Below, in pieces: positions 37,846 through 49,026 of a DNA stretch of 64,000 nt. Within the stretch, counting starts at the first letter, position 1, and each line of letters begins with the position of its first letter. Source of the stretch: Orbaceae bacterium lpD02 (GTDB lineage Bacteria > Pseudomonadota > Gammaproteobacteria > Enterobacterales > Orbaceae); the NCBI GenBank assembly GCA_036251875.1, contig CP133960.1:1054001-1118000 (forward strand). Reading direction: 5' to 3'. The notes under the pieces are model-generated. The model searched no databases and was not told the DNA's origin. It saw nothing but the letters and a program-made list of their open reading frames with translations. The position numbers and the translations under genes are program-made.

Positions 37846-39568
37846 CTTGCTCCTCAACATCGGCCATACTTTCTTTACTCAACACCATTTTCATTGAAAA
37901 ATAGAGATCATAAGCGAACTCAATATAGTCTTTATCCATATTGATATTCATATCTTTAAACCAACGTTTCAACGTTTTTCGTCTTCCCGCTAAAATAAAT
38001 ACAACGTTACGTATTTTTAATGCTCGAACAAGCTCTTCAATACCGAGTAACACACTTACATCTTGATAAGTAAAGCAAGGGATCGTATCTACAATCACAT
38101 ATCCAACTTTTTCTGGTGATTCATCAACTAAGTTAATTATACGTTTTTTAAAATAAGCGATATTAAAATACGTTAATGGTGAGTTAAAACGATACATAAT
38201 CGCGTTATCAATTGGCTTCACATTATTGCTTAAAGAATGAATTCTTCCATCAGTATCAACGCCTAAAAGCTGATCAGTCGGTCTAAAAATTTGCTTTAAA
38301 AATAAGAATAAACCAAGCAGAACAGCTAATGCCATGCCAGGAATAATGCCAATTAATAACACAGCAATAAGCGTTGCTAAACTTAAATAAAACGCATCTC
38401 GACTAAGTTTAAAAAAGCGAAGGATTGTTTTTATATCAATGAGTGACCACGAAGAATAAATAAGAATAATCGCTAATACCGCGGTTGGAATATACTCTAA
38501 TGGCGATAATAAAAAGAAGACAATTAATGCAATCACAAGCGCTGCAACAATCGATACTAACTGAGTTTTACCGCCATTTACGTCATTTATTGCAGTTCTT
38601 GATGAAGTACCACTTACCACAAAACCATTTGATAATCCCGCTACAATATTAGCAATACCAAGTGCCCTAAACTCAGCATCAGCATCAGTATCATAATTAT
38701 TTTTAGCCGCAAAACTGCGTACCGTTATCATCATACTAATAAAACAGATAACAGCAATATTTACTGAAGGGACAACCAGCTCGCGCATTAAACCAACATC
38801 AAAATTACCCCATGATACAAAGGAGAGCATTTCATTACTAAATTGACCAATAATGTTAACACCATGTTGGTCAAAACCAATCAACCAAGAGGCAAATGTC
38901 ATGATAATAACAACGATTAATGGCCCTGGCCAACGTGGCCGTAGTTTTTTTATTCCGATCAATAACATCAGCGTTATTAATGAAATTAGTACCGTGATAA
39001 AGTGCATCTCTGGTACTTTTAGCGGGATATAAAATACTCTGGCGAACAAATTACCGAAGTCATAGCTAAAACCACAAACTTTAGCAAATTGATCCACAAT
39101 AATAGTAATGGAGATCCCATTAAGCAAACCAATTAAAATGGGGCGACTTAAAAGGTCTGCTAAAGCGCCAAGACGCAATCTTCCAGCAATTAAGCACCAA
39201 ATACCAATCATGATGGTCATAACAATAACTAACTGCCATCTCAAAATTGGATCATTTGCAGCTAAGGGAATAACAACAGCGGCAACAACCGCGCAAGTTG
39301 CTGTATCTGGTCCAATAATAAGCTGCCTTGAAGAGCCAAACAGCGCATAAGCAACTAAGGGTAAAATCGTTGAATAAAGTCCCGCTATTGCACCAACTCC
39401 AGTTAAATCAGCATAGGCAATTGAAACGGGTAATGATACAGCGGCAACGGATAGACCGGCTCGAAGATCGTAACTTAAGTACTCTCTACGATAATTGACT
39501 AAACTTGCAAGACCAGGGATCCATTGCAATAATTTTTGAAAAAATAGCTGATTGTCGAATTTTCCCAT
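37838..39568 (-). CDS. SulP-family anion transporter
   Basis: 576 residues. About 11-12 membrane helices (40-420), including the SulP signature region SLPVSIAYADLTGVGAIAGLY and PIILGP-like SSRQLIIGPD. C-terminal cytoplasmic STAS domain (about 445-560: YRFNSPLTYFNIAYFKKRI, GYVIVDTIPCFTYQDVSVL). SulP proteins carry sulfate, bicarbonate or dicarboxylates; the substrate cannot be told from sequence alone. Overlaps the CinA-like gene downstream. Starts 10 bases after the end of pmbA, so the three genes may be one transcript. Confidence 0.87.
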   Translation of the reverse strand: MGKFDNQLFFQKLLQWIPGLASLVNYRREYLSYDLRAGLSVAAVSLPVSIAYADLTGVGAIAGLYSTILPLVAYALFGSSRQLIIGPDTATCAVVAAVVIPLAANDPILRWQLVIVMTIMIGIWCLIAGRLRLGALADLLSRPILIGLLNGISITIIVDQFAKVCGFSYDFGNLFARVFYIPLKVPEMHFITVLISLITLMLLIGIKKLRPRWPGPLIVVIIMTFASWLIGFDQHGVNIIGQFSNEMLSFVSWGNFDVGLMRELVVPSVNIAVICFISMMITVRSFAAKNNYDTDADAEFRALGIANIVAGLSNGFVVSGTSSRTAINDVNGGKTQLVSIVAALVIALIVFFLLSPLEYIPTAVLAIILIYSSWSLIDIKTILRFFKLSRDAFYLSLATLIAVLLIGIIPGMALAVLLGLFLFLKQIFRPTDQLLGVDTDGRIHSLSNNVKPIDNAIMYRFNSPLTYFNIAYFKKRIINLVDESPEKVGYVIVDTIPCFTYQDVSVLLGIEELVRALKIRNVVFILAGRRKTLKRWFKDMNINMDKDYIEFAYDLYFSMKMVLSKESMADVEEQDD

Positions 39569-39578
39569 ATCAAATCAC

Positions 39579-40946
39579 TTATTTCCCTGCAATACTCATT
39601 TTTTCAATCAGTATTGAACCGCATTGAATATTGGTTCTTCTTTCTATGTCGCTACCAATTGCAATAATATTGCTATACATATTAGATAAATTATCCGCAA
39701 TAGTGAACTCGTTAATTGGGTATTGAATTTGCCCGTTTTCAACCCAAAAACCACTAGCGCCACGCGAATAATCACCAGTCACCAAATTGACACCTTGTCC
39801 CATTAAAGATGTAACCACAATACCGCGATCCATTATTTTTAATAGCTGGGCAAAAGTGGGCATTAAGTGAGTGCTTTTTAAACGCCAATTATGAATGCCC
39901 CCCGCATTACCGGTGCTTGTAAATGTTTTTTCTTGAGTTGATAACTTTCTAGCAGAGTAACTACTAAGTAAATAAGTTTGTAAGATACCATTGTTAATAA
40001 TATCTTTATCAAAGGTACGAATCCCATCACTATCAAAAGGTGCTGAACCAACCTCTTTTAATAAATGAGGTAACTCTTTTATGGTTAACCAGTTAGGTAA
40101 AATTTTTTGACCGATTTTATCGAGTAAAAAAGATGATTTTTTATAGATTGCACTACCGCTAATTGCCGAAGCAAGATGACCGATTAATCCTGTTGCGACT
40201 TCAGCACTAAATAGCACAGGTACCTGCATAGTCGCTATTTGCTGAGCACCTAAATTGGCAATAGTTTTATCAGCCGCTTGTACACCGACTGATTCAGCCG
40301 ATTTTAATAAGTTAATATCGCGCGATGACGTATATGCATAATCGCGCTCCATCTGCCCATCGCGCTCAGCAATCACCGAACATGACAAAGCATGTGAACT
40401 CGCGCGATAGCCTTGTAACATCCCTTCGCTATTACCATAGACATGAATACCATAGCTACTATTAAAATGACCGCCATCACTATTGATAATTTCTGTATAA
40501 TTTAATGCGGTCATTTCCGCTTTTGCCGCTTGCTTTATTGCTTCATCAACATTGAGAGCGCTTGGATAAAATAGATCTAAATCGGGACAATCAAATGCCA
40601 TTTGTGATTTATCACCTAAACCAGAATAAGGATCGGCAGACGTATACTTCATGATCTCAATGGCCATATTTATGGTTTGTTCTATTGCTTGCGGCGAGAG
40701 ATCATTCGTTGAAGCATTACCTTTTCTCTGATCTTGATATACCGTAATTGCTAATACACCATCACTATTAAACTCAATATTTTCTGTTTCACCTAAACGG
40801 GTACTAACATTAATGCCTGTTGATTTATTTATTGCAATTTCAACTGAATCGACTTTCTTTTTAGCAATGTCGATCGCATTAGCGACTACGGATTCCAACT
40901 GCTGCTGTTCTTTATAAGACTGATTTTTTATGTGTAAAGTATTCAT
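39579..40946 (-). CDS. pmbA: Metalloprotease PmbA (TldE)
   Basis: TldE partner of the TldD/TldE heterodimeric protease that degrades unfolded peptides and matures microcin and CcdA-type proteins. 455 residues from MNTLHIKN (40946), close to the E. coli 450. An ATG at 40976 adds 10 residues lacking homology. Conserved: STRLGETENIEFNSDGVL, FNSSYGIHVYGNSEGM, SFLLDKIGQKILPNWL, FDSDGIRT, MGQGVNLVTGDYSRGASGFWVENG. tldD is not in the window. Divergent from darP, as in enterics. Confidence 0.94.
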   Translation of the reverse strand: MNTLHIKNQSYKEQQQLESVVANAIDIAKKKVDSVEIAINKSTGINVSTRLGETENIEFNSDGVLAITVYQDQRKGNASTNDLSPQAIEQTINMAIEIMKYTSADPYSGLGDKSQMAFDCPDLDLFYPSALNVDEAIKQAAKAEMTALNYTEIINSDGGHFNSSYGIHVYGNSEGMLQGYRASSHALSCSVIAERDGQMERDYAYTSSRDINLLKSAESVGVQAADKTIANLGAQQIATMQVPVLFSAEVATGLIGHLASAISGSAIYKKSSFLLDKIGQKILPNWLTIKELPHLLKEVGSAPFDSDGIRTFDKDIINNGILQTYLLSSYSARKLSTQEKTFTSTGNAGGIHNWRLKSTHLMPTFAQLLKIMDRGIVVTSLMGQGVNLVTGDYSRGASGFWVENGQIQYPINEFTIADNLSNMYSNIIAIGSDIERRTNIQCGSILIEKMSIAGK

Positions 40947-41142
40947 TAATAGCATCCGGATATTGTGCGTCAACACTTTTGTATGATAAAAATATTATTG
41001 TTTAACATGATTTTAAATAAAAATAAATTATATAGTAGCAATTTTTATTTAATTTCTGTCTTTGTTTTAATGATACGTTATAATAATACAATTAGCATTT
41101 ATCATTTACATCAATTTAATAATATTTATTTAAAGATAACCT

Positions 41143-41658
41143 ATGACACCATTTGAAAATGAAAATAGCAACGACGATGAAGAGATCATCTATGTCAGTA
41201 AAAGTGAAATAAAACGTGATGCAGAAGTCTTAAAAAAGCTTGGAGTAGAACTTGTCCAACTAAGCAAACTTGAGCGAGAAAAAATCCCGTTAGACGATAG
41301 TTTAGTATATGCAATTGAACTGGCTCAAAAAATCAAAAAAGAGGGTTATCGCCGCCAAATTCAATATATTGGCAAGCTTTTGCGTAGTCGTGATATTGAT
41401 CCGATCAAACAAGCACTAGATAAATTAAAAAATCGCCATAATCAACAAGTCGTGCAATTTCATAAAATAGAAAAACTTCGTGATCAATTAATTGAGACAG
41501 GTAATGCTGAAGCTATCTTAGCTATTTATCCAACTGCCGATCGTCAACAATTACGAAACTTAGCTAGACTTGCTAAAAAAGAACTTGATGAAAATAAACC
41601 GACCAAATCAGCAAAACAAATTTTTCAATATTTAAAACAATTGAGTGAAACAGAATAA
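41143..41658 (+). CDS. darP: Ribosome biogenesis factor DarP (YjgA)
   Basis: Associates with late 50S precursors and aids peptidyl-transferase centre assembly. 171 residues (E. coli 183). Acidic N-terminus, then a mostly helical protein with [39 protein letters not shown] and a basic C-terminal region. Purine-poor ribosome site (AAGATAACCT), as often for this gene. Divergent from pmbA, the common gammaproteobacterial arrangement. Confidence 0.94.
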   Translation: MTPFENENSNDDEEIIYVSKSEIKRDAEVLKKLGVELVQLSKLEREKIPLDDSLVYAIELAQKIKKEGYRRQIQYIGKLLRSRDIDPIKQALDKLKNRHNQQVVQFHKIEKLRDQLIETGNAEAILAIYPTADRQQLRNLARLAKKELDENKPTKSAKQIFQYLKQLSETE

Positions 41659-41715
41659 TCTTTATAATAGACGTGCTTTTTTAATAAAATTAGAACTAAA
41701 TCCGAGGACGAATAA

Positions 41716-42243
41716 ATGGGACTATTAAATGTACCAGCAGGTAAATCATTACCTGATGATATTTATGTTGTAATTGAAATTCCAGCTAATGCTGACCCGA
41801 TTAAATATGAAGTAGATAAAGAGTCTGGCGCAGTTTTTGTCGATCGATTCATGTCAACAGCAATGTTTTATCCCTGTAATTATGGTTATATTAACCACAC
41901 TCTTTCACTTGATGGCGATCCGGTTGACGTGCTAGTACCAACACCTTACCCTTTACATCCAGGTGCAGTGATTCGTTGTCGCCCTGTTGGCGTATTGAAA
42001 ATGACTGATGAGTCAGGTGAAGATGCCAAGCTAATTGCCGTACCCCATACTAAATTATCTAAAGAATATGATCATATTAAAGACATAGATGATTTACCTG
42101 AGCTGTTAAAAGCACAAATCAAACACTTCTTTGAACACTATAAAGATCTTGAAGCAGGAAAATGGGTTAAAGTTGATGGCTGGGAAAATGCTGAAGCGGC
42201 TCGCAAAGAGATTGTTGAGTCATTTGAGCGAGCGAAAAAATAA
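41716..42243 (+). CDS. ppa: Inorganic pyrophosphatase
   Basis: Hydrolyses pyrophosphate to drive biosynthesis. 175 residues, same size as E. coli. Mg-binding signature [11 protein letters not shown] and [19 protein letters not shown] near 56-75, plus [21 protein letters not shown]. Good GAGGACGAA ribosome site. Followed by a long-armed terminator. Alone in its transcript. Confidence 0.98.
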   Translation: MGLLNVPAGKSLPDDIYVVIEIPANADPIKYEVDKESGAVFVDRFMSTAMFYPCNYGYINHTLSLDGDPVDVLVPTPYPLHPGAVIRCRPVGVLKMTDESGEDAKLIAVPHTKLSKEYDHIKDIDDLPELLKAQIKHFFEHYKDLEAGKWVKVDGWENAEAARKEIVESFERAKK

Positions 42244-42263
42244 CCTGTTCATTTATTAAAACG

Positions 42264-42320
42264 CCTGCTTTAATCCTAAATAGTATTGCCTAGGCAAGAT
42301 TAAAGCGGGCTGTTTAACTT
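42264..42320. terminator. Terminator between convergent ppa and fabR
   Basis: 12-bp stem CCTGCTTTAATC/GATTAAAGCGGG (42264-42275, 42298-42309, one G-T pair). The loop contains its own small hairpin (TTGCCTAGGCAA). TGTTTAACTTT follows. It lies between ppa and fabR and probably serves both. Confidence 0.65.
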
Positions 42321-42334
42321 TATACCACAATTAA

Positions 42335-43015
42335 TTATCGTAATTTTATTGCATCGATTTCATCAATATTCTGCTTTTTCAATAATTCACGATGATATAA
42401 ATAATAAGCACCACGCGATAGCATCCGTAACTGGAAAATAAGATTATCAATTAATTTCTGTTTTTGTTCTGGCTCAAAATCAATCGCATCAGCACCGGAG
42501 TTAAACACAATTGTAACCATTGCCTCAGCTTGGGCTTCATTATAGCGACGAGGCATGCTATTAGCATTGTCTAAATAATCAGCAAGTTCAACAATAAAAT
42601 GCTGGATCTCTCTTGCTATCGCTGAACGAAATGCTGCAGATGTCCCAGCCCTCTCGCGTAACAATAATAAAAATACTTTGGAATTGTTATCTATAAACTC
42701 AATAAATGTCGTTACTGATGTTTGAATAACACTTCCTCCTTTTTCAATTCGTTTACGCGCTTGGCGCATTAACTGACGCAGTGTTAAACCACTTTCATCA
42801 ACCATTGCAAGACCAAGCTCATCCATATCACGAAAATGGCGATAAAATGAAGTTGGAGCAATACCAGCCTCACGCGCAACTTCTCGTAAGCTTAAACTGG
42901 CAAATCCTTGTTCTGCATTTAACTGATTAAATGCAGCATCAATTAAAGAGCGCCGCGTTCTCTCTTTTTGTATTGCTCTAATACCTGATGACTGAGGACA
43001 TTTAGTACTTTTCAT
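42335..43015 (-). CDS. fabR: Fatty-acid biosynthesis repressor FabR (TetR family)
   Basis: Represses unsaturated fatty-acid genes (fabA/fabB) according to the acyl-CoA/ACP pool. 226 residues. N-terminal TetR helix-turn-helix (about 25-60: [22 protein letters not shown]), then the C-terminal ligand domain ([32 protein letters not shown]). Starts 12 bases after oxyR. The E. coli sthA gene that sits between is missing. Confidence 0.95.
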   Translation of the reverse strand: MKSTKCPQSSGIRAIQKERTRRSLIDAAFNQLNAEQGFASLSLREVAREAGIAPTSFYRHFRDMDELGLAMVDESGLTLRQLMRQARKRIEKGGSVIQTSVTTFIEFIDNNSKVFLLLLRERAGTSAAFRSAIAREIQHFIVELADYLDNANSMPRRYNEAQAEAMVTIVFNSGADAIDFEPEQKQKLIDNLIFQLRMLSRGAYYLYHRELLKKQNIDEIDAIKLR

Positions 43016-43027
43016 AACCTACAAATG

Positions 43028-43951
43028 TTAACCTTTTTTTAAAAGCAGCGCTTTCTCAGCAAAAACTTCGGGCATACGAGCTCGAATTTTCTTAGCAACT
43101 TGCTCGTAGCGAGAACGTAGCGGTGAACCAGGACGATAAATTAATGCAATTGAGCGTGATGGAATAGGATCAACACAAGGAATATAACAAATATTATCGC
43201 GAATTTTTTCATTTGGGGCGGCAAGTTCAGGGAAGAGAGTAATACCTCGTCCAGCTGAAATCATACTACGCAATGTTTCAAGACTTGTTGCCCTAAAACG
43301 TTTATCTTCTTCAATACCTGCTTGAAAGCAGTAACCCAAAGCGTGATCACGAAGACAGTGCCCATCTTCAAGCATCAAGAATTTTTCGCCACGCAGCTCT
43401 GATAAATTAATACATTTCTTTTTTGCTAATGGATTACTTGCAGGCACAGCTAAAAACATAGGCTCATCGAATAGATGTAACTCAATAAATGGATTGGTTT
43501 CCTTGACTTGCGCTAAAATCACGCAATCTAGCTTGCCTTGCTCTAGCTGTGAAACTAACACGTGCGTTTGTGCTTCATGTAAATAGAGTTCCAAAGATGG
43601 ATAAGCATCATGCAATAAGCTAATAATGTGAGGTAATAAATACGGCGCAAGTGTTGGAATGAGGCCTATATGCATAGGGCCAGACATGTCTTCCCCTTGT
43701 TTACTAGCCATCTCTCGAAAAACCTGCACATTTCGTAAAACTTCTCGCGCTTGATCAACAAGCATTAACCCTGTTTGAGTAAATAATACTTTTCGGCTTG
43801 TCCTCTCGAGTAGCATAACACCGAGTTCATCTTCTAATTTCCTAATCTGTCCACTTAATGTTGGTTGACTCACATTACACGAATCTGCTGCTTTACGAAA
43901 ATGGCGATATTCAGCTAATGCAACAAAATATTCTAAATCACGAATATTCAT
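43028..43951 (-). CDS. oxyR: Peroxide-sensing LysR-type regulator OxyR
   Basis: 307 residues (E. coli 305). N-terminal LysR winged helix (MNIRDLEYFVALAEYRHFRKAAD, residues 1-60). The regulatory domain has the redox pair Cys199 and Cys208 in GHCLRDHALGYC, exactly the E. coli positions. Activates peroxide defence genes when the disulfide forms. Located after argH and before fabR, as in the E. coli argECBH-oxyR-sthA-fabR region, so synteny is retained. Confidence 0.97.
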   Translation of the reverse strand: MNIRDLEYFVALAEYRHFRKAADSCNVSQPTLSGQIRKLEDELGVMLLERTSRKVLFTQTGLMLVDQAREVLRNVQVFREMASKQGEDMSGPMHIGLIPTLAPYLLPHIISLLHDAYPSLELYLHEAQTHVLVSQLEQGKLDCVILAQVKETNPFIELHLFDEPMFLAVPASNPLAKKKCINLSELRGEKFLMLEDGHCLRDHALGYCFQAGIEEDKRFRATSLETLRSMISAGRGITLFPELAAPNEKIRDNICYIPCVDPIPSRSIALIYRPGSPLRSRYEQVAKKIRARMPEVFAEKALLLKKG

Positions 43952-44132
43952 GACGGCCCCCGACGGCGTTGTTTTTTATAGAGTGAAAACACAAACATAG
44001 TAATAAAGCATAACTAATCATTATTACGCTATTACTATAATTACGCTCATTCTATACGATTACGCCCTGCAAATTAAGAGTTAATTATTAATATCTTAAA
44101 TAAAAATTTAATAATAATTTTACATTTTTTCA

Positions 44133-45518
44133 TTAACTTACTGAATCATTTAAGCTATTCTTTGCTTTTTTGATTGCAGTCGAAATTTGCATTGGAGCCA
44201 CGCCGCCTTTAGCGCTACGCTTATTTAAACATGAATCGATTGATAAAATAGCATAAACATCTTTTTCAACCACCGGACTAAATCGTTTAAACTCATCAAT
44301 TGTTAACTCTTCAAGGGCTTTTTCCTTAGCAATTGCATAGACAACTGCTTCACCAACGATATGATGAGCTTCACGAAATGGGATCCCGTTCGCAACTAAA
44401 TAATCGGCAAGTTCAGTCGCATTTGAATAGCCTTGTTTTGCTGCATCAAGGCACTGTTGATAATTTATTTTAATATCATTTAGCACTAATGTAGCCATCG
44501 TTAAGCATTCATGCCAAGTATCTAACGCATCAAATAATCCCTCTTTATCTTCCTGCATATCTTTATTATACGCTAAAGGTAAGCCTTTAAATGTCATCAT
44601 AGCTCCAGTCAAGGCCCCAATAACCCGTCCAGATTTACCGCGAATGAGTTCTAACGCATCGGGGTTTTTCTTTTGTGGCATTAACGATGAACCTGACGTA
44701 ACACGATCAGATAATTCAATAAAATTTGCTTCACCGCTATTAAAAATAATGAGATCTTCAGCAAAACGCGATAAATGATTCATACCAATTGTAGCATTTG
44801 ATAATAGCTCCATTACATGGTCACGGTCAGAAACAGCATCCAAACTATTGTTGGTTGCACCGGCAAAACCAAGATTTTTTGCTAGTAATTCACGATCTAT
44901 TGGATAAGCGGTACCCGCTAAAGCGCCAGAGCCTAACGGGCTAATATCTAAGCGCACTAAGGTATCTTGCATACGACCTTTATCCCTCGCTAACATTTCA
45001 AAATATGCTAAACACCAATGAGAAAATGTAATTGGCTGCGCGCGCTGTAAATGAGTGTAGCCTGGCATTACAGCATCTTGGTATTGCTCAGCAGTATTAA
45101 CTAGTTGCTGCTGTAAATGCTTAATTGCCTGAATTAGGTAATTAACTTCAACCTTACACCATAGCTTAAGATCAGTTGCAACTTGATCATTACGGCTACG
45201 ACCAGTATGCAATTTCTTACCTAAATCTCCGACTTTTTCGATAAGTTTTTGTTCAACCCAACTATGAATGTCTTCAGCGTCGCTTTGCAAAATTTGTGTC
45301 TGATCTTGTTGTACCGAGGCAAGGAGTTGATTAAGAGCGTGCTCCAAACGCTGTTGTTCATCAGCAGATAGGATATTGACTGTCACTAATGATTTTGACC
45401 ACGCAATAGAGCCGAGAATATCTTGCTCAACTAAACGATAATCAAAACGTAATGAATCATTAAAATGTTTAAAGCGCAGATCTACTGCTTGGCTAAAACG
45501 CCCACCCCATAATGCCAT
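44133..45518 (-). CDS. argH: Argininosuccinate lyase
   Basis: Last step of arginine synthesis: argininosuccinate to arginine and fumarate. 461 residues from ATG 45518 (MALWGGRF), which has GAGGTGA just upstream; the ATG at 45542 gives a non-conserved extension. Signature [19 protein letters not shown] near 280. THLQRAQP contains the catalytic histidine region. Last gene of argCBGH, with a 210-base gap from argG holding two hairpins. Confidence 0.97.
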   Translation of the reverse strand: MALWGGRFSQAVDLRFKHFNDSLRFDYRLVEQDILGSIAWSKSLVTVNILSADEQQRLEHALNQLLASVQQDQTQILQSDAEDIHSWVEQKLIEKVGDLGKKLHTGRSRNDQVATDLKLWCKVEVNYLIQAIKHLQQQLVNTAEQYQDAVMPGYTHLQRAQPITFSHWCLAYFEMLARDKGRMQDTLVRLDISPLGSGALAGTAYPIDRELLAKNLGFAGATNNSLDAVSDRDHVMELLSNATIGMNHLSRFAEDLIIFNSGEANFIELSDRVTSGSSLMPQKKNPDALELIRGKSGRVIGALTGAMMTFKGLPLAYNKDMQEDKEGLFDALDTWHECLTMATLVLNDIKINYQQCLDAAKQGYSNATELADYLVANGIPFREAHHIVGEAVVYAIAKEKALEELTIDEFKRFSPVVEKDVYAILSIDSCLNKRSAKGGVAPMQISTAIKKAKNSLNDSVS

Positions 45519-45555
45519 AATCACCTCATAATATTTATTCAATTTTTATTTTTTG

Positions 45556-45573
45556 AGTCGAATTTATTCGACT
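45556..45573. repeat. Perfect 18-base inverted repeat before argH
   Basis: AGTCGAAT, TT, ATTCGACT: 8-bp arms, 38-55 bases upstream of the argH ATG. It resembles an ARG box, but the spacing between half-sites is 2 bases short, so it is more likely an mRNA hairpin. A second hairpin, AAGGCGAT/ATCGCCTT, lies at 45673-45694. Confidence 0.4.
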
Positions 45574-45672
45574 ACATTTATCATTACTAACATCATTATT
45601 TTGAATCAACTGGCAAGCAGAGCCATTTTATGGCGTACTTCTGACCAATTTATGCCGCATAGCAAAAAGCTA

Positions 45673-45694
45673 AAGGCGATTATGACATCGCCTT
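45673..45694. terminator. Hairpin after argG
   Basis: Perfect 8-bp stem AAGGCGAT/ATCGCCTT around TATGAC, about 35 bases past the argG stop. The following minus-strand run TTAGCTTTTTG is only moderately T-rich. It may reduce read-through from argG to argH, or act as a processing site. Confidence 0.45.
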
Positions 45695-45728
45695 ATTATT
45701 TATACATATTAAAAGCAATTAATTAATG

Positions 45729-47054
45729 CTACTTTTTCTTTGCTATTTTTGTTGATATTTTAGCCTTTGTTTTTGGTGTAGAGATAACTTTAGAGCTGGC
45801 TTGTTTCGCTGGTAACTTTTTAGCGTTAACTGTTTTGTTGTTCGCATCACTATTTAACGCTCGGATACGTGATGACAATGAAAACAAGCGAATAAATCCG
45901 CCAGCGTGGCTATGATCATATACCTCATCTTCACCGAAAGTCGCAAACTCTTCATTGTATAAACTATTTGGCGATTTTTTCTGGACGGCTGTCACATTAC
46001 CTTTATAAAGTTTCACGACAACTTCACCATTCATCTCTTCGGCTAAAACATCTGCTGATGCTTGTAGTGAACGACGATAAGGTGCAAACCAACGACCATC
46101 ATAAACCACATAAGCCATTTCTAAGCCTAATTGTTCACGCCATTTAAAACTATCACGATCAAGTACCAATTGCTCAAGCCCGCGTAAGGCAGTCATCATA
46201 ATCGTACCACCTGGCGTTTCATAACATCCACGTGATTTTATACCGACTAGACGGTTTTCAATAATATCAACGCGACCAATCCCATGCTTAGCGCCAATTT
46301 TATTTAGCGTTGCAACACAGTTATAAGGAGATAATTTTTTACCATTAACTGCAACAACCTCACCTTTTTCGATACCAATTGTAACTATTTCTGCTTTGTT
46401 TGGCGCATCTTCAGGTGAAACAGTCCAAGCCCAGCAATCAGCATTGGATTGATTCCAAGTACTCTCGAGTACTCCACCTTCGGTTGAAATATGCCATGCA
46501 TTTTCATCACGGCTATAAATTTTTTCAATAGTTGCCGTAGTAGGAATTTTACGCTTTTTAAGGTAATCGATTAATGCTTCACGTGAACGCAGTTCCCATT
46601 CACGCCAAGGCGCAACAACTTTCAGTTGTGGTGCGAGTGCGGTATAGGTTGTTTCAAAACGAACCTGATCATTTCCTTTACCTGTCGCGCCATGACAAAG
46701 AGAGTCGGCACCAACTTCTAACGCATATTCCACTTGAGCTTTGGCGATAATTGGACGAGCCATTGATGTGCCTAAATAGTAGGTTCCTTCATAGAGAGCA
46801 CCTGTCTTAAGCACAGGATAAACATAATCCTTAATGAATTCTTCTCGTAAATCAACAACACGACAAGCCACCGCACCAGAAGCTTTTGCTTTCTTCTCTA
46901 CATCAACAAGCTCTTGTGGATCTTGACCTACATTAGCAACAAAAGCATAGACCTCACAGCCTGCATAATTTTCTTTAAGCCAAGGAATGATTGCTGATGT
47001 ATCTAAACCGCCCGAGTAAGCTAAAACGACCTTTTTAATTCCACTTTTTTTCAT
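45729..47054 (-). CDS. argG: Argininosuccinate synthase
   Basis: ATP-dependent joining of citrulline and aspartate. 441 residues. P-loop-like [17 protein letters not shown] at 12-28; [13 protein letters not shown] at about 122-134; [15 protein letters not shown]. This is the shorter ArgG subfamily found in many marine gammaproteobacteria, not the E. coli 447-aa type. Residues about 402-441 form an unusual lysine-rich tail (12 lysines in 40) beyond the end of normal homologs. Lies within the arg operon between argB and argH. Confidence 0.95.
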   Translation of the reverse strand: MKKSGIKKVVLAYSGGLDTSAIIPWLKENYAGCEVYAFVANVGQDPQELVDVEKKAKASGAVACRVVDLREEFIKDYVYPVLKTGALYEGTYYLGTSMARPIIAKAQVEYALEVGADSLCHGATGKGNDQVRFETTYTALAPQLKVVAPWREWELRSREALIDYLKKRKIPTTATIEKIYSRDENAWHISTEGGVLESTWNQSNADCWAWTVSPEDAPNKAEIVTIGIEKGEVVAVNGKKLSPYNCVATLNKIGAKHGIGRVDIIENRLVGIKSRGCYETPGGTIMMTALRGLEQLVLDRDSFKWREQLGLEMAYVVYDGRWFAPYRRSLQASADVLAEEMNGEVVVKLYKGNVTAVQKKSPNSLYNEEFATFGEDEVYDHSHAGGFIRLFSLSSRIRALNSDANNKTVNAKKLPAKQASSKVISTPKTKAKISTKIAKKK

Positions 47055-47155
47055 GTTATACCCTTTATGAATTTATACACTCTAAATAAAAGTACTCACC
47101 GAATTAACACTAGCTAATCAATAGACTATTGACATAGCTATATTTACTATACGAG

Positions 47156-47929
47156 TTAGGTAATGATACGGGTGCCAATTGGCGTACCATTAAACAGCTC
47201 AATTAGCTGCTCACTATCTTTCCAGCTAGCAATATCAATTGAACGCCCTAATATTCTTGCCGCTTCAAATGCTGATTTTACTTTAACAATCATGCCATCA
47301 GTAATAATACCTTGTTCAATTAATTTATCCGCTTGTAGTTGAGTTAGTGATGCTATGCGCTGTTTATTTTGGTCTAAGACACCGACAACATCGGATAGTA
47401 ATACTAAATCGGCATTGATTGTTTTGGCAATTGCCACCGCAGCATGATCGGCATTAACATTCATTAAATGCCCTTCCTCGGTAATACCAATTGAGCTAAT
47501 AATGGGTAAATAATGGTGAGCCAATAACATATTAAGTAATTTATTATCCCCAGGAAACACGTCCCCCACACAGCCCAAATCAGTAGAAATTTGTTTAACT
47601 ACCGAACTATTACCATCACCTAATGATAAGCCAATAGCTAATAATTGGTGCTTTTTTGCTTCGGCAAGCAACGTCTTATTAGCACTACCTGAAAGCGCAC
47701 CAACAATAATGTCGATTTGATCGCTCGGTGTTACACGCAAACCATTTCGTCGAACTACAGGCAGAGCAAGCTTAGCCATTAGCTCATCAACCACACAACC
47801 GCCACCATGCACAATGACTAAAGCGCGCGAGTACTCTTTTTGGTAATGTTTAATAATAGTAAATAATTTATCAAGTGCGTCTTTCGTATCGAGCAGCACA
47901 CCGCCTAACTTAATGACTAATGGACTCAT
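47156..47929 (-). CDS. argB: Acetylglutamate kinase
   Basis: Second step of arginine synthesis. 257 residues (E. coli 258). [11 protein letters not shown] at 4-14 (lysine contacts phosphate), [43 protein letters not shown]. 14 bases after argC. Confidence 0.97.
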   Translation of the reverse strand: MSPLVIKLGGVLLDTKDALDKLFTIIKHYQKEYSRALVIVHGGGCVVDELMAKLALPVVRRNGLRVTPSDQIDIIVGALSGSANKTLLAEAKKHQLLAIGLSLGDGNSSVVKQISTDLGCVGDVFPGDNKLLNMLLAHHYLPIISSIGITEEGHLMNVNADHAAVAIAKTINADLVLLSDVVGVLDQNKQRIASLTQLQADKLIEQGIITDGMIVKVKSAFEAARILGRSIDIASWKDSEQLIELFNGTPIGTRIIT

Positions 47930-47943
47930 ATTATCCCCTAACC

Positions 47944-48954
47944 TTAAAGTAACGACATGGTTTCATCAAAACCAAAGCGAATATTCAAACATTGCACGGC
48001 TTGCGCAGCGGCGCCTTTTAATAAATTATCTTCAACTGAGATTAAAATTAGCTGGTTACCCTTTAGCACAAAACCAATATCACAATAGGGCAAACCAACT
48101 ACCGATTTTAATGCTGGCCAATCTTTCTGATAAACTCTAATTAACGGTTTGTGTGCATAATATTTATTTAATGCAGCTAGAATATCATCAGATGTCACAC
48201 CATCATTAACCCGACAAGTGATCGTTGCATGAATTCCTCGTTTAAAGCTGCCCAAATGTGGGGTAAAAATCACCTCTTGACCTAAATGACTTGCAATTTC
48301 AGGTTGATGCCGGTGAGTAAATAAACTGTAAGCATGTAGACTAACTTCACAAAAATGGTTTTTCAATGAGGCTTTACGCCCTGCACCACTTACTCCACTT
48401 ACCGCATTAATTACAGGCCATTGAGAAGTATCGAGTAAGCCTTCGGCTAAAAGTGGCTTTAACGGTAATTGTGATGCGGTTGGATAACAACCAGGAACGG
48501 CAATTAATCGCGCCTGTTTGATGTTTTGTTCATTCCATTCAGCAAGCCCGTAAACAGCTTGATCAAGCCATGTTTGATGTTGATGGGTAAAACCATAAAA
48601 CTCAGTATAAAAATCGGCAGAGTTAACGCGAAATGCACCCGACAAATCAAACACCGTACAACCACACTCTAAAAAATAAGGCGCTATATCATGGCTAACT
48701 GCATGTTCGGTCGCTAAAAAAACGATATCAATATTATTGATAATTGCAGAATAATCGCTAGTTGCAAGCAGAGGTAAATCAACCAAGCCTTTTAGTTGTG
48801 GGTGTAAATCAAAATCCGAAATCAATTTACCCGCATCAGTACTTTTTTCTGATACTGTTAGAGCCGCTATTTCAATATGTGGATGTCGATTTAGGTAATA
48901 AGCAAGTTGCGCACCTGCATAACCACTTGCTCCAACAATTAGCGCCTTTAACAT
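47944..48954 (-). CDS. argC: N-acetyl-gamma-glutamyl-phosphate reductase
   Basis: NADPH-dependent third step of arginine synthesis. 336 residues from ATG 48954 ([14 protein letters not shown]), with AGGA 6 bases upstream; the ATG at 48969 is the less likely start. Dinucleotide motif GASGYAG at 8-14, catalytic cysteine in [12 protein letters not shown], and FTHRHQPEI. First gene of argCBGH; promoter and ARG boxes immediately upstream. Confidence 0.97.
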   Translation of the reverse strand: MLKALIVGASGYAGAQLAYYLNRHPHIEIAALTVSEKSTDAGKLISDFDLHPQLKGLVDLPLLATSDYSAIINNIDIVFLATEHAVSHDIAPYFLECGCTVFDLSGAFRVNSADFYTEFYGFTHQHQTWLDQAVYGLAEWNEQNIKQARLIAVPGCYPTASQLPLKPLLAEGLLDTSQWPVINAVSGVSGAGRKASLKNHFCEVSLHAYSLFTHRHQPEIASHLGQEVIFTPHLGSFKRGIHATITCRVNDGVTSDDILAALNKYYAHKPLIRVYQKDWPALKSVVGLPYCDIGFVLKGNQLILISVEDNLLKGAAAQAVQCLNIRFGFDETMSLL

Positions 48955-48991
48955 AACGATTCCTATCATTTATTAATATAAATTGAATGAT

Positions 48992-49020
48992 AGAATAATA
49001 GATTTGCAAGCATAACTCAA
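48992..49020 (-). promoter_or_regulatory. Candidate argC promoter
   Basis: On the minus strand TTGAGT (49015-49020), a 17-base spacer and TATTCT (48992-48997), about 40 bases upstream of the argC ATG. The ARG boxes lie just upstream of the -35. Confidence 0.45.
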
Positions 49021-49026
49021 TATAAA

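Noticed and set aside
45556-45573. Third ARG box upstream of argH
   Set aside because: The palindrome AGTCGAATTTATTCGACT has half-site spacing two bases shorter than an ARG box; treated as a hairpin.
47069-47086. ARG box upstream of argG
   Set aside because: TGAATTTATACA matches only one half-site; too weak.
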